Source: Xanthomonas sp. NCPPB 1128 (lineage in GTDB: Bacteria; Pseudomonadota; Gammaproteobacteria; Xanthomonadales; Xanthomonadaceae). Taken from it: a DNA stretch of 64,000 nt. Below, in pieces: positions 8,729-17,373 of the stretch. The notes below the pieces were generated by a model that did no database searches, was not told where the DNA came from, and was given only the letters and a program-made list of their open reading frames with translations. Both the position numbers and the translations under genes were made by a program. The stretch spans positions 372,001 to 436,000 of the forward strand of contig NZ_LFME01000001.1 of assembly GCF_001043115.1 (NCBI RefSeq). The letters run 5' to 3'. Position 1 is the first letter of the stretch. Each line of letters opens with the position of its first letter.

Positions 8729-9295
8729 TCAGTCGGTGCGGCCGGCGAATTCGCCGGTGGTGGTGTTGACCAGCACGCGCTCGCCGTTGCCGATGTACTC
8801 GGGCACCATGATCTCGATGCCGGTGTTGAGCTTGGCCGGCTTCGGCCGTTTGGTGGCGGTGCCGCCCTTGAGTTCCGGCGGCGTCTCGATCACTTCCAGG
8901 GTCACGCTCTGCGGCAACTGGATCGCCACCGGCTGGTCGTCGATGACCTGCACGTAGATGCCGCTGAGGCCGTCGGTGATGTAGCCGGCAGCGTCGCCGA
9001 TCACGTCAGCATCAAGGGTGTAAGGGGTGTAGTCCTCGTCGTCGAGGAACACGAAGGCCTCGCCGTCCTTGTACGAGAAGGTGGACTGGCGGCGCATCAG
9101 CTCGACCTCGCGCAGGTCGTCGTCGCCGTCGAAGCTGGCATCGAGCTTGTTGCCGCCCGGCACGCTGTACATCACGAAGCGGAAGCGCACGTTGCCGCCG
9201 CGGCCCTGCGGCGAGCTGCGCTCGATGTCGCGGATCTGGTACACGCCGTTGTTGTACTCGACGACGTTGCCTTTCTTGATTTCGTTGGCTTTCAT
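8729..9295 (-). CDS. efpL: Elongation factor P-like protein EfpL (YeiP)
   Basis: A 188-aa ribosome-associated factor of the YeiP/EfpL subfamily, which helps ribosomes stalled at proline-rich motifs. [20 protein letters not shown] opens the KOW-like domain. The tip of the beta3-beta4 loop is SSPQGRGGN (residues 27-35), with Arg32 where true EF-P has its modified Lys; this loop defines the subfamily. [20 protein letters not shown] in the middle and [20 protein letters not shown] at the C-terminus are as in E. coli YeiP. The small secreted gene follows 4 bp downstream. Start is ATG 9293-9295. Confidence 0.93.
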   Translation of the reverse strand: MKANEIKKGNVVEYNNGVYQIRDIERSSPQGRGGNVRFRFVMYSVPGGNKLDASFDGDDDLREVELMRRQSTFSYKDGEAFVFLDDEDYTPYTLDADVIGDAAGYITDGLSGIYVQVIDDQPVAIQLPQSVTLEVIETPPELKGGTATKRPKPAKLNTGIEIMVPEYIGNGERVLVNTTTGEFAGRTD

Positions 9296-9299
9296 GGGT

Positions 9300-9404
9300 T
9301 GGGAGCCGGGATTGGGGATTGGGGAGTCGGGATTAGAGAGCGCCGGGCAGGGACGCGGGATGGGGAGCGCTTGCGAATCCCCAATGCCGAATCCCCAATC
9401 CCGG
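9300..9404. repeat. G-rich GGGATTGGGGATT repeat block
   Basis: The interval between the SDR stop and the efpL start is made of GGGATTGGGGATTGGGGAGT followed by further GGGATT and GGGGAG words, then inverted copies of GAATCCCCAATCC. Four or more G-runs lie within 45 bases (9303-9334), so a G-quadruplex could form in the plus strand. The inverted half could pair with the first half as a long hairpin. Confidence 0.65.
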
Positions 9405-10175
9405 CTACTTGGGCGCCAACCGCACCGCGCCGTCCAGGCGAATGGTTTCGCCGTTGAGGTAGCGGTTGCGCAGCAGGAACATCACCGTGTCGGCGAATTC
9501 GTCCGGGCGGCCGAGACGCGAAGGATACGGGATCGAGGCGGCCAGCGACTGCTGCACGGCCTCGGGCATGCCGTCGACCATCGGGGTCCAGAAGATGCCC
9601 GGGGCGATGGTGTTGACGCGGATGCCGAAGCGCGCCAGTTCGCGCGCCATCGGCAGGGTCATCGCCACTACGCCGCCCTTGGACGCGGCATAGGCGGCCT
9701 GGCCGATCTGGCCTTCGTAGGCGGCGACGCTGGCGGTGTTGACGATGGCACCGCGCTCGCCGTCCTCGCCCGGGGCGTTGTGCTGCATCAGGTCGGCGGC
9801 GGCCTTGGCGACGTTGAAGCTGCCGACCAGGTTGACTATCACCGTGCCCTGGAAGGTGGCCAGCGGCATCGGCGCCTCCTTGCCGAGCACGCGGCTGGCG
9901 CCGAGGATGCCGGCGCAGTTGATCGCCGCATTGAGGCCGCCGAGGAAGCCCTGCGCTGCGCCGAGCTGCGCGGCCACCTGGGCCTCGTCGCTGACGTCGG
10001 TGCGCAGGTAGCAGGCACGGTCCGCGCCCAGCGCGGCGACCGCGGCCGCGCCCTTGTCGTCGTTCAGATCGAACAGCGCGACCTTGCCGCCTTCGGCGAC
10101 GATGCGTTGCGCCACCGCCAGGCCGAGGCCGGACACGCCGCCGGTGACCACCGCTTTGAGATCGGCAAGCTGCAT
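9405..10175 (-). CDS. SDR-family 3-hydroxyacyl-CoA dehydrogenase-like protein
   Basis: A 256-aa short-chain dehydrogenase resembling type-2 3-hydroxyacyl-CoA dehydrogenase (HSD17B10-like), NAD-dependent. The start [18 protein letters not shown] at 10173-10175 carries the cofactor glycine motif [12 protein letters not shown] follows the second helix, and the catalytic Ser and YxxxK are in [21 protein letters not shown]. The C-terminus [15 protein letters not shown] is typical. It is the last gene of a minus-strand group with HMG-CoA lyase, a VOC protein and an enoyl-CoA hydratase, so oxidation of a branched hydroxyacyl-CoA is likely. Confidence 0.9.
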   Translation of the reverse strand: MQLADLKAVVTGGVSGLGLAVAQRIVAEGGKVALFDLNDDKGAAAVAALGADRACYLRTDVSDEAQVAAQLGAAQGFLGGLNAAINCAGILGASRVLGKEAPMPLATFQGTVIVNLVGSFNVAKAAADLMQHNAPGEDGERGAIVNTASVAAYEGQIGQAAYAASKGGVVAMTLPMARELARFGIRVNTIAPGIFWTPMVDGMPEAVQQSLAASIPYPSRLGRPDEFADTVMFLLRNRYLNGETIRLDGAVRLAPK

Positions 10176-10287
10176 GGATGTTCCCTCCCAGGAAAACGCC
10201 CAGTTTAGAGGGTGGCGCCCGGTCGCGGCGAGATTGGTGACGGGCCGCGGCGCGCGGGTCCGTCGCCGGGTAAGGAACTGCCGCGGC

Positions 10288-11184
10288 TCAGGTCTCGGCG
10301 GCCAGCGCCTGGCCGACCTTGCTGCCGGTCGGCCGGCCCAGTTTCTGTGCCAGCCAGCGGCCGGTCGCGGCCAGCGCCGGCAGGTCGATGCCGGTGTCCA
10401 CGCCATTGCCGTGCAGCAGATAGACCACGTCCTCGCTGGCCACGTTGCCGCTGGCGCCCTTGGCGTAGGGGCAGCCGCCGGCGCCGGACACCGCGGCATC
10501 GACCACGCGCACGCCTTCTTCCAGGCAGGCGGCGATGTTGGCCAGGGCCTGGCCGTAGGTATCGTGGAAGTGCACCGCCAGTGCCGCCATCGGCACTGCC
10601 GCGGCGACCGCGCGCAGCATCGACCGCGCCTTGCCCGGCGTGCCCACGCCGATGGTGTCGCCCAGCGAGATTTCGTAGCAGCCCATCGCGTGCAACCGCT
10701 GCGCTACCCGCACCACATCGGCCAGCGGGACGTCGCCCTGGTAGGGGCAGCCGAGCACAGTGGACACGTAGCCGCGCACCTTGACCCCGTCCGCCGCCGC
10801 GCGCTCCAGCACCGGCGCGAAGCGCGCCAGCGATTCGTCGATGCCGGCATTGGTATTGGTGCGGTTGAAGGTCTCCGAGGCGGCGGTGAACACCGCCACC
10901 TCGCGCACGCCGACCGCGGCGGCGCGTTCGTAGCCCTGCAGGTTCGGCACCAGTACCGGATAGTCCACGCCAGGCACCTGCGCGATACCGCCGTAGACCT
11001 CGGCCGCGTCGGCCAGCTGCGGGACCCATTTCGGGCTGACGAAGCTGGTCGCCTCGATGCTGCGCAGGCCGGTGCGCCCCAGCCGCGCGATCAGCTCGAT
11101 CTTGTCTTCCGTGGCGACCCAGGCCTTCTCGTTCTGCAGGCCGTCGCGCGGGCCGACTTCGACGATGCGCACGCTGTCGCTCAT
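10288..11184 (-). CDS. mvaB: Hydroxymethylglutaryl-CoA lyase
   Basis: A 298-aa TIM-barrel lyase cleaving HMG-CoA to acetoacetate and acetyl-CoA, the last step of leucine catabolism (called LiuE in pseudomonads). MSDSVRIVEVGPRDGLQNEK begins with the family's catalytic Arg-Asp pair; FTAASETFNRTNTNAG and VHFHDTYGQALAN are conserved barrel segments; SGAGGCPYAKGASGNVASED is the flexible loop with the active-site Cys. Length is as usual. It sits between the VOC gene and the SDR on the same strand. The 169 bp upstream show no gene. Confidence 0.95.
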   Translation of the reverse strand: MSDSVRIVEVGPRDGLQNEKAWVATEDKIELIARLGRTGLRSIEATSFVSPKWVPQLADAAEVYGGIAQVPGVDYPVLVPNLQGYERAAAVGVREVAVFTAASETFNRTNTNAGIDESLARFAPVLERAAADGVKVRGYVSTVLGCPYQGDVPLADVVRVAQRLHAMGCYEISLGDTIGVGTPGKARSMLRAVAAAVPMAALAVHFHDTYGQALANIAACLEEGVRVVDAAVSGAGGCPYAKGASGNVASEDVVYLLHGNGVDTGIDLPALAATGRWLAQKLGRPTGSKVGQALAAET

Positions 11185-11353
11185 CGCGAGCGCTCCTGCA
11201 GCGGCAGGGGATGCGCGCAGCGCGGTGTCGACCGTGCACTGAACACGAAGCGGGAAGCGACGATGGTCATGGGATTCCTGATAAGCAGAGGCGGTGAAGC
11301 AGCGGCAGGAACGGTCGGCGCCATGTGGGCCGGCGCAACGCGGCAGCGCGGGA

Positions 11354-11758
11354 TCAGGCCGACGCCGGGCGGTGGCAGACCGCTTCGATGTTGTGGCCGT
11401 CCGGATCCAGCAGGAACGCGCCGTAGTAGTCGGGGTGGTAGTGCGGCCGCAGGCCCGGCGTGCCGTGGTCGCGGCCGCCGGCGGCCAGGCCGGCGCGATG
11501 GAACGCGTCCACTTGTTCGCGGCTGGAAGCGACGAAGGCCACGTGCACGCCGTTGTCGCCGGCGTCGCGGCCGCCGTCGGCGATCCAGAAGCTCGGCTTG
11601 CCGTCGCGGCCGAAACCGACGTGGCGCTGGCCGCCGCTTTCCTCGGCGCTCACCTGCATCACTACGTCCAGGTCCAGCGCAGCCAGGGCGGCACGGTAGA
11701 AGGCCAGGCTGCGGTCGAGGTCGCTGCAGCGCAGGCCGAGATGGTCGATCGGGTTCAT
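11354..11758 (-). CDS. VOC (glyoxalase/bleomycin-resistance) family protein
   Basis: A 134-aa VOC-fold protein with candidate metal ligands in NPIDHLGLRC (His), VHVAFVAS (His) and GHNIEAVCH (Glu). The start ATG overlaps the TGA of the enoyl-CoA hydratase by four bases (ATGA), so the two are translationally coupled. In a leucine-degradation setting it could be an acyl-CoA epimerase- or lyase-like enzyme or a detoxifier; the sequence does not decide. Confidence 0.85.
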   Translation of the reverse strand: MNPIDHLGLRCSDLDRSLAFYRAALAALDLDVVMQVSAEESGGQRHVGFGRDGKPSFWIADGGRDAGDNGVHVAFVASSREQVDAFHRAGLAAGGRDHGTPGLRPHYHPDYYGAFLLDPDGHNIEAVCHRPASA

Positions 11759-12543
11759 GGGCTGGCCCTCCAGGCCGGTTCGCGTTTCTCCAGGAACGCA
11801 TTCAGTCCTTCCTGGCCTTCGGCCGAGACCCGCAACTGCGCGATCAGGGCGGCGTTGGCCTGGTCCAGCGCATCACGCTCGCCACCGGCGGCGGCCCGCC
11901 GCACCAGGGCCTTGGCGCCCGCGGCGGCCAGCGGCCCGGCCTGGCCGAGCAGGGCGACCTGGCGTTGCACCGCCGCGTCCAGCGCCTCCGGCGCCACCGC
12001 CTGGTGGACCAGACCGATCTGCGCCGCGGTGGCGGCATCGAAGGTTTCCGCGCTGGCGAACCAGCGCCGCGCCTGGCGCGCGCCGATCGCCGCGATGACG
12101 TAAGGCGAAATCACTGCCGGCAGCAGGCCCAGCCGGCTTTCGCTGAGCGCAAAGCGCGCATCGGTGGCGGCCACGGCGATGTCGCAGCAGGCGACCAGGC
12201 CCACCGCGCCGCCGAACGCGGCACCCTGCACCCGTGCCACCGTGGGCTTGGGCAACTCGTCGAGCAGGCGCATCAGCCGCGCCAGGGCCAGCGCGTCGTC
12301 CAGGTTCTCCTGTTCGCCGGCGCCGGCCATCGAGCGCATCCACTGCAGGTCGGCGCCGGCCGAGAACGCCGCGCCGGCGCCGGTCAGGACCAGCACCTGC
12401 ACTTGTCGGTCGGCGCCGATCTGCAGCAGGGCGTCGCTGAGCTGGGCGATCAGCGTGGCGTCGAAGGCGTTGCGGACCTCGGGCCGGTTCAACTGCAGGG
12501 TCAGGACCTTGCCGGATCGTTGCAACAACAGGGCATCGCTCAT
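11755..12543 (-). CDS. liuC: Enoyl-CoA hydratase, probably methylglutaconyl-CoA hydratase
   Basis: A 262-aa crotonase-fold enzyme. FSAGADLQWMRSMAG is the oxyanion-hole signature in the form typical of LiuC/GnyH 3-methylglutaconyl-CoA hydratases. VQGAAFGGAVGLVACCDIAV and FALSESRLGLLPAVISPYV carry the second oxyanion glycine and the catalytic Glu region. It would supply HMG-CoA to the lyase two genes downstream. It is the first gene of the group; feoA runs divergently about 120 bp away. Confidence 0.88.
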   Translation of the reverse strand: MSDALLLQRSGKVLTLQLNRPEVRNAFDATLIAQLSDALLQIGADRQVQVLVLTGAGAAFSAGADLQWMRSMAGAGEQENLDDALALARLMRLLDELPKPTVARVQGAAFGGAVGLVACCDIAVAATDARFALSESRLGLLPAVISPYVIAAIGARQARRWFASAETFDAATAAQIGLVHQAVAPEALDAAVQRQVALLGQAGPLAAAGAKALVRRAAAGGERDALDQANAALIAQLRVSAEGQEGLNAFLEKREPAWRASP

Positions 12544-12631
12544 CGAACACGCTCGTACAAAGGGAAAACGGCAGCCATACGGCGATCATAGCCGGCCGTG
12601 CCGGCGCCGCCATGACGCGCCGCGGCGATGC

Positions 12632-12654
12632 TACAATTGATAACCATTCTTATC
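12632..12654 (+). promoter_or_regulatory. feoAB promoter -10 with overlapping Fur-box-like palindrome
   Basis: TACAAT at 12632-12637 is followed directly by GATAACCATTCTTATC (12639-12654), an interrupted palindrome (GATAA...TTATC) resembling the Fur box GATAATGATAATCATTATC. It ends 13 bp before the GTG of feoA, where Fur binding would block transcription when iron is sufficient. GGAA at 12658-12661 is the ribosome-binding site. Confidence 0.6.
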
Positions 12655-12667
12655 GACGGAACGTGCT

Positions 12668-12919
12668 GTGACGTTGTCCGACATGCCGTTGCGCAGCAGC
12701 GCCCTCGTGGAATCCGTGCACGACCGCCAGCCCAACGACGCCATCGCCCGGCGTCTGCGCGAGCTGGGCTTCGTCGCCGGCGAACAGGTGCAGGTGCTGG
12801 CCAGCGGGCCGATCGGCGGCGAGCCGCTGCTGGTGCAGGTGGGCTATACCCGATTCGCGCTAAGGCGCAGCGAGGCGGCGCGGGTGCAGGTGGGCGCGCT
12901 GGACGAGGTGCGCTCGTGA
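12668..12919 (+). CDS. feoA: Ferrous iron transport protein A
   Basis: An 83-aa SH3-like cytoplasmic protein that supports FeoB. GTG 12668 is chosen because GGAA lies 6 bp upstream; ATG 12683 is a possible shorter start. RRLRELGFVAGEQVQVLASG (about residues 28-47) and the C-terminal YTRFALRRSEAARVQV strand match the FeoA fold. Its TGA overlaps the GTG of feoB (GTGA), indicating coupling. Confidence 0.92.
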   Translation: MTLSDMPLRSSALVESVHDRQPNDAIARRLRELGFVAGEQVQVLASGPIGGEPLLVQVGYTRFALRRSEAARVQVGALDEVRS

Positions 12920-14775
12920 GCGCGGTGGCCGCGCCGCTGCGCCTGGCCCTGGTCGGCAATCCGAACTGCGGCAAGACCGCGCTGTTCAACCAGTTGACCG
13001 GCAGCAAGCAGAAGGTCGCCAACTACGCCGGCGTCACCGTCGAGCGCAAGGAGGGCCGCTTCCGCGCGCCGTCCGGGCGCGAGTTCGCGGTGCTGGATCT
13101 GCCCGGGGCCTACAGCCTGCAGCCGGCCAGCCTGGACGAGGCGATCACCCGCGACCTGTGCCGCGGCTTCTACCCGGGCGAGCCGGCGCCGGACGTGCTG
13201 GTCTGCGTGGTCGATGCCACCAACCTGCGCCTGCACCTGCGCTTCGCGCTGGAATTGCGCGAGCTGGGCAAGCCGATGCTGGTGGCCTTGAACATGGTCG
13301 ACGCGGCGCAGCGCCGCGGCATCCAGATCGACCGCCAGGCGCTGGAGCAGGCGCTGGGCGTGCCGGTGATCGAGACCGTGGCGGTGCGCCGCAACGGCGC
13401 CCGCGCCCTGGTCGAGCGGCTGGACGCGCTGGCGCCGGCACTGCCGCCGGCGGTGGCGCCGAGCGAGGGGCAGGGCGACTACCACCAGCAGGTGCGCGCG
13501 ATCCTGGCGGCGGCGGTGTCGATGCCGACCCGCACCTCGCGCATCGACGACGCGCTGGACCGCTGGCTGCTGCACCCGGTCGCCGGGCTGCTGACCCTGG
13601 CCGTGGTGATGTTCCTGATCTTCCAGGCGGTCTACGCCTGGGCCGCGCCGTTGATGGACCTGATCGAAGGCGGCACCAAGGCGCTGGGCGCCTGGATCGG
13701 CGGAACCCTGCCGGAGGGGCCGCTGAACAGCCTGCTGGTGGATGGCATCATCGCCGGCCTCGGCGGGGTGGTGGTGTTCCTGCCGCAGATCCTGATCCTG
13801 TTCGCCTTCATCCTGGCGCTGGAGGAATCCGGCTATCTGCCGCGCGCGGCGTTCCTGCTCGACCGCATGATGGCCGCGGCCGGCCTGTCCGGGCGGTCGT
13901 TCATCCCGCTGCTGTCCAGCTTCGCCTGCGCCGTGCCCGGGATCATGTCCACCCGCAGCATCCAGGACCCGCGCGACCGCCTGGCCACCATCCTGGTGGC
14001 GCCGCTGATGACCTGTTCGGCGCGCCTGCCGGTGTACGCGCTGCTGATCGGCGCGTTCATTCCGCAGCGGCAGGTGTGGGGCGTGTTCAACCAGCAGGGG
14101 CTGGTGCTGTTCGGCCTGTACTTCGCCGCCATCGCCAGTGCGCTGGCGGTGTCGTGGACGATGAAGAAGTGGCGCCGCGACAAGGGCGAGCATCCGCTGT
14201 TGCTGGAGCTGCCGTCCTACCGCGTGCCGCACCTGCGCGATCTGGCGCTGGGCCTGTGGGAGCGTGCGGCGATCTTCCTCAAGCGCGTCGGCGGCATCAT
14301 CCTGGCGCTGACCATCCTGCTGTGGTTCCTGCTGTCGTTCCCGGCGCCGCCGGCCGACGCCACCTTGCCGGCGATTGACTACAGCTTCGCCGGCCGCATC
14401 GGCCACGCCATGACCACGGTGTTTTCGCCGCTGGGCTTCAACTGGCAGATCTGCATCGCGCTGATTCCCGGCCTGGCCGCGCGCGAGGTGGCGGTGTCGT
14501 CGCTGGCGACGGTCTACGCGCTGTCGGCGGCCGACGACGATGCCGCCGCGCAGGCGCTGTCGCCGCTGATTCACGACGGCTGGTCGCTGGCCACCGCGCT
14601 GTCGTTGCTGGTCTGGTACATCTACGCGCCGATGTGCATTTCCACCCTGGCCACGATCAAGCGCGAGACCAATTCCTGGAAGCAGATGAGCTTCGCCGCG
14701 TTCTACCTGTTCGCGCTGGCGTATCTGGCTTCGCTGGTCACCTACCAGGTCGCGGTGGCGCTGGGAGCCGGTTGA
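12916..14775 (+). CDS. feoB: Ferrous iron transporter B
   Basis: A 619-aa inner-membrane Fe2+ transporter with an N-terminal G domain. G1 is GNPNCGKTALFNQLTG (about residues 13-28), G3 DLPGAYSL, G4 NMVD. The membrane part starts about residue 220 (LLTLAVVMFLIFQAVYAWA) and has the two gate regions, including SFACAVPGIMSTR and MTCSARLPVYALLIGAF with the conserved Cys. It is shorter than the about 770-aa enterobacterial form, mainly in the linker and C-terminus. GTG start 12916 overlaps the feoA stop. Confidence 0.95.
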   Translation: MSAVAAPLRLALVGNPNCGKTALFNQLTGSKQKVANYAGVTVERKEGRFRAPSGREFAVLDLPGAYSLQPASLDEAITRDLCRGFYPGEPAPDVLVCVVDATNLRLHLRFALELRELGKPMLVALNMVDAAQRRGIQIDRQALEQALGVPVIETVAVRRNGARALVERLDALAPALPPAVAPSEGQGDYHQQVRAILAAAVSMPTRTSRIDDALDRWLLHPVAGLLTLAVVMFLIFQAVYAWAAPLMDLIEGGTKALGAWIGGTLPEGPLNSLLVDGIIAGLGGVVVFLPQILILFAFILALEESGYLPRAAFLLDRMMAAAGLSGRSFIPLLSSFACAVPGIMSTRSIQDPRDRLATILVAPLMTCSARLPVYALLIGAFIPQRQVWGVFNQQGLVLFGLYFAAIASALAVSWTMKKWRRDKGEHPLLLELPSYRVPHLRDLALGLWERAAIFLKRVGGIILALTILLWFLLSFPAPPADATLPAIDYSFAGRIGHAMTTVFSPLGFNWQICIALIPGLAAREVAVSSLATVYALSAADDDAAAQALSPLIHDGWSLATALSLLVWYIYAPMCISTLATIKRETNSWKQMSFAAFYLFALAYLASLVTYQVAVALGAG

Positions 14776-14776
14776 G

Positions 14777-15031
14777 ATGAGTACCTCGCTGCTGCTGCAG
14801 TACCTGGTGATCGCGCTGGCGGTGCTGGTCAGCGCCTGGGTGGTGCTGAAGAAGCAGTTCCCCGGTACCGCGCGCACGCTGCGCGGCGCCATCGCCGTGC
14901 GCCTGCTCAAACCAAACCGTGCGGCGTGGCTGCAGGCCCTCGGTCGCCGCATCGCGCCGGCGCCCACCGCCGGCGCAGGCGCCTGCGGCGGTTGCGACAG
15001 CTGCTGGCCGACGCCGCCGCGGCGGCACTGA
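14777..15031 (+). CDS. Small FeoB-associated membrane protein with Cys-rich tail
   Basis: An 84-aa protein starting one base after the feoB stop. One transmembrane helix (about residues 6-24) is followed by a basic segment and a C-terminal GACGGCDSCW tail with three cysteines. Many feo operons end in a small membrane protein with a CxxCxxC-like tail (FeoB-associated Cys-rich proteins). The tail may bind iron or a Fe-S cluster as a sensor, but that is inference. Confidence 0.75.
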   Translation: MSTSLLLQYLVIALAVLVSAWVVLKKQFPGTARTLRGAIAVRLLKPNRAAWLQALGRRIAPAPTAGAGACGGCDSCWPTPPRRH

Positions 15032-15104
15032 GCCACGCCACCCGTTGCCGGCCGGCGCCCGTTTGTGCGCCGCACATGCGCGCGGCGAGGGCGGCGACTA
15101 TCCT

Positions 15105-16313
15105 ATGCCGATGACCAACCCATTCCAGTTCTCCCGCCGTGCGCAGGCGCTGACCAGTTCGGCGATCCGCGAAATCCTCAAGGTCACCGAACGTCCCGAA
15201 GTGATCTCCTTCGCCGGTGGCCTGCCGTCGCCGGATACCTTCCCGGTCGAGCGTATGCGCGAGGCTTGCGCCAAGGTGCTGCGCGATGCGCCGCAGGCGG
15301 CGCTGCAGTACGGCCCGACCGAAGGCTATCTGCTGCTGCGCGAATGGGTGGCGGCGCGGCTGAGCCGCGACGGCGCCCACATCCGGCCAAGCCAGGTGCT
15401 GATCACCACCGGGTCGCAGCAGGGCCTGGACCTGCTCGGCAAGGTGTTCATCGACGAAGGCAGCAAGGTGCTGGTGGAAACGCCCAGCTACCTCGGCGCG
15501 CTGCAGGCGTTCTCGCTGTTCCAGCCGGCGTTCGCGGCGATGCAGTCGGACGACGACGGCGTGGTGGTGGACGCGCTGGACGATGCGCAGCTGGCCGGCG
15601 CACGCTTCATGTATGTGCTGCCGAACTTCCAGAATCCGACCGGGCGGCGCCTGCCGCTGCATCGGCGCCAGGCGCTGGTGGCGCGTGCGGCCGAGGCCGG
15701 GGTGCCGATCGTCGAGGACGATCCCTACGGCGAGCTGTGCTACAGCGGCGACACGCTGCCGAGCCTGCTGTCGATGAATCCGGACGGCGCCATCTACATG
15801 GGTTCGTTCTCCAAGGTGTTCGCCCCGGGCCTGCGCCTGGGCTACCTGGTGGCGCCGGAAGCGGTGCACGCCAAGCTGGTGCAGGCCAAGCAGGCCGCGG
15901 ATCTGCACACGCCATCGTTCAGCCAGCGCATCGTGTACGAGGCGGTGCAGGACGGCTTCCTGGATGCGCATATTCCCGGCATCCGCGCGCTGTACGCCAG
16001 CCGCTGTGAGCAGATGCTCGCCGCCCTGGCCAAGTATTTCCCGGCGCAGGTGCGCTGGAACCGCCCGGCCGGCGGCATGTTCATCTGGGTCGAACTGCCG
16101 GAGGGCATGGACGGTAGCGCACTGCTGAGCAAGGCGATCGAGCGCAACGTCGCCTTCGTGCCGGGCGCGCCGTTCTTCGCGGTCGCGCCGCAGCGCAATA
16201 CCCTGCGGCTGTCGTTCGTGACCGTGCCGGCCGAGCGCATCGAGACCGGCGTGCGCATTCTCGGTGCGCTGTTGCAGGACGAAGTCGCCGCGCATCGGCG
16301 CGCGACGGCCTGA
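15105..16313 (+). CDS. PLP-dependent aminotransferase (2-aminoadipate aminotransferase-like)
   Basis: A 402-aa fold-type I aminotransferase of the LysN/MocR-catalytic type without an HTH domain. FAGGLPSPDTFPVERMREAC near the start, YGPTEGYLLLREWVAARLSR, VLPNFQNPTGRRLPL and VEDDPYGELCY are family signatures. The PLP lysine is Lys237 in GSFSKVFAPGLRLGYL. ATG 15105 and 15111 are both possible starts. Stands alone after the feo operon; a branched-chain or aromatic 2-oxoacid is the likely substrate. Confidence 0.88.
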   Translation: MPMTNPFQFSRRAQALTSSAIREILKVTERPEVISFAGGLPSPDTFPVERMREACAKVLRDAPQAALQYGPTEGYLLLREWVAARLSRDGAHIRPSQVLITTGSQQGLDLLGKVFIDEGSKVLVETPSYLGALQAFSLFQPAFAAMQSDDDGVVVDALDDAQLAGARFMYVLPNFQNPTGRRLPLHRRQALVARAAEAGVPIVEDDPYGELCYSGDTLPSLLSMNPDGAIYMGSFSKVFAPGLRLGYLVAPEAVHAKLVQAKQAADLHTPSFSQRIVYEAVQDGFLDAHIPGIRALYASRCEQMLAALAKYFPAQVRWNRPAGGMFIWVELPEGMDGSALLSKAIERNVAFVPGAPFFAVAPQRNTLRLSFVTVPAERIETGVRILGALLQDEVAAHRRATA

Positions 16314-16333
16314 GTCCGGCGTCGCCTCCGTCG

Positions 16334-17050
16334 ATGACGTCGTCCGATTCCGCCGTTGCGGCGTGGACCATCGATGCGGTCCTGGTCGGCCGCGCGCAGG
16401 CGTTCACCCGCCCAGGCAGCCGTAGTGCGATCGACAAGCGGCCGCAGGCCGGGCGCCTGCGCATCGGCCTGGAGGGGCTGGAGCTGGACGAGCAGGGCGA
16501 CCGCCGCGTGCATGGTGGCCCCGACTAGGCCTTGCACCATTACCCGCGCGATCATTACCCGGCCTGGCGCGAGGAACTGGGTGCGCATGCCTTGCTGGAC
16601 GCGCCGGGCGCGTTCGGCGAGAACCTCAGCAGTTGCGGCGTGACCGAAGCCGACCTGTGCCTGGGCGATCGTCTGCGCCTGGGCACGGCCGTGGTCGAGG
16701 TGTCGCAGTCGCGGCAGCCGTGCTGGAAGCTGTCCGACCGGTTCGGCGTGGCCGCGTTGGCGCGGCGCGTGCAGGACAGCGGCCGCACCGGCTGGTACTA
16801 CCGCGTGCTGCAACCCGGCAACGTCGCCGCCGGCGACCGTCTGACCCTGCTGGAGCGCCCGCATCCGCAGTGGTCGCTGGCACGCCTGGTCGGCCTGCTG
16901 TACCGCCGCGAGATCGACCCGGCGCAACTGCAGGAGGTGCTGGCGCTGCCGCTGGTGCCGAACTGGCGCACCCTGTTCGAGCGGCGCCTGGCACAGCGCG
17001 CGGTGGAGGATTGGGACAAGCGCCTGTTGGGCCAGGCGGCGGCCGAGTAG
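16334..17050 (+). pseudogene. yiiM: YiiM-type MOSC-domain gene interrupted by an amber codon
   Basis: Two open segments (16334-16528 and 16529-17050) are in the same frame and together make 238 codons, close to the about 224 aa of E. coli YiiM, a molybdenum-cofactor-dependent protein linked to N-hydroxylated base detoxification. At 16526-16528 a TAG follows HGGPD, and the frame continues ALHHYPRDHY. In the family this position is normally Lys (HGGPDKALHHY), so AAG to TAG, a single base, explains the break. The rest is intact, including SQSRQPCWKLSDRFG with the cofactor Cys and the C-terminal helical 3-alpha domain. Recent inactivation, sequencing error, or amber read-through are the options. 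Confidence 0.85.
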
Positions 17051-17141
17051 GGCGGTTGATTGATCCGGCGAGTATGCGCTCCTCTTTGGCAGGAGCGGTG
17101 GCGTCGACAGGGGCATGCCCGATCGGCTGCGATGTCTCCTG

Positions 17142-17183
17142 GCGCCAAGTGCCAAGTGCCAAGTGCCAAGTGCTAGGTTCCAG
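17142..17183. repeat. 7-bp tandem repeat (GCCAAGT)
   Basis: At least four perfect copies of GCCAAGT in a row followed by two decayed ones (GCTAGGT, TCCAGGT). Lies in the 323-bp gene-free interval 17051-17373 upstream of dapB, which also holds one REP element. Confidence 0.8.
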
Positions 17184-17238
17184 GTGCTGAGCGCCTCGCC
17201 CGCCATCTTTTCGGTCACTTCCAGGGTCGCCACCCCTT

Positions 17239-17261
17239 GTGGGAGCGGCTTCAGCCGCGAC
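17239..17261 (+). repeat. REP element (GTGG variant)
   Basis: GTGGGAGCGGCTTCAGCCGC then GAC, the same hairpin core as the REPs at 8034 and 8189. It sits 112 bp before the dapB start. Confidence 0.7.
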
Positions 17262-17373
17262 GAGTGAAGCATCGCCGCCTCCGAGGTGCCGCACTGGCTC
17301 CTCGTCGGGCACGTGCGTCTCCGGCGCACGCGCCCTCTGTCGCACCCGCGCGCAAACCGCTAGCCTTGTGCCG

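Noticed and set aside
17142-17183. Possible CRISPR-like repeat
   Set aside because: Units are 7 bp without spacers; a simple tandem repeat.
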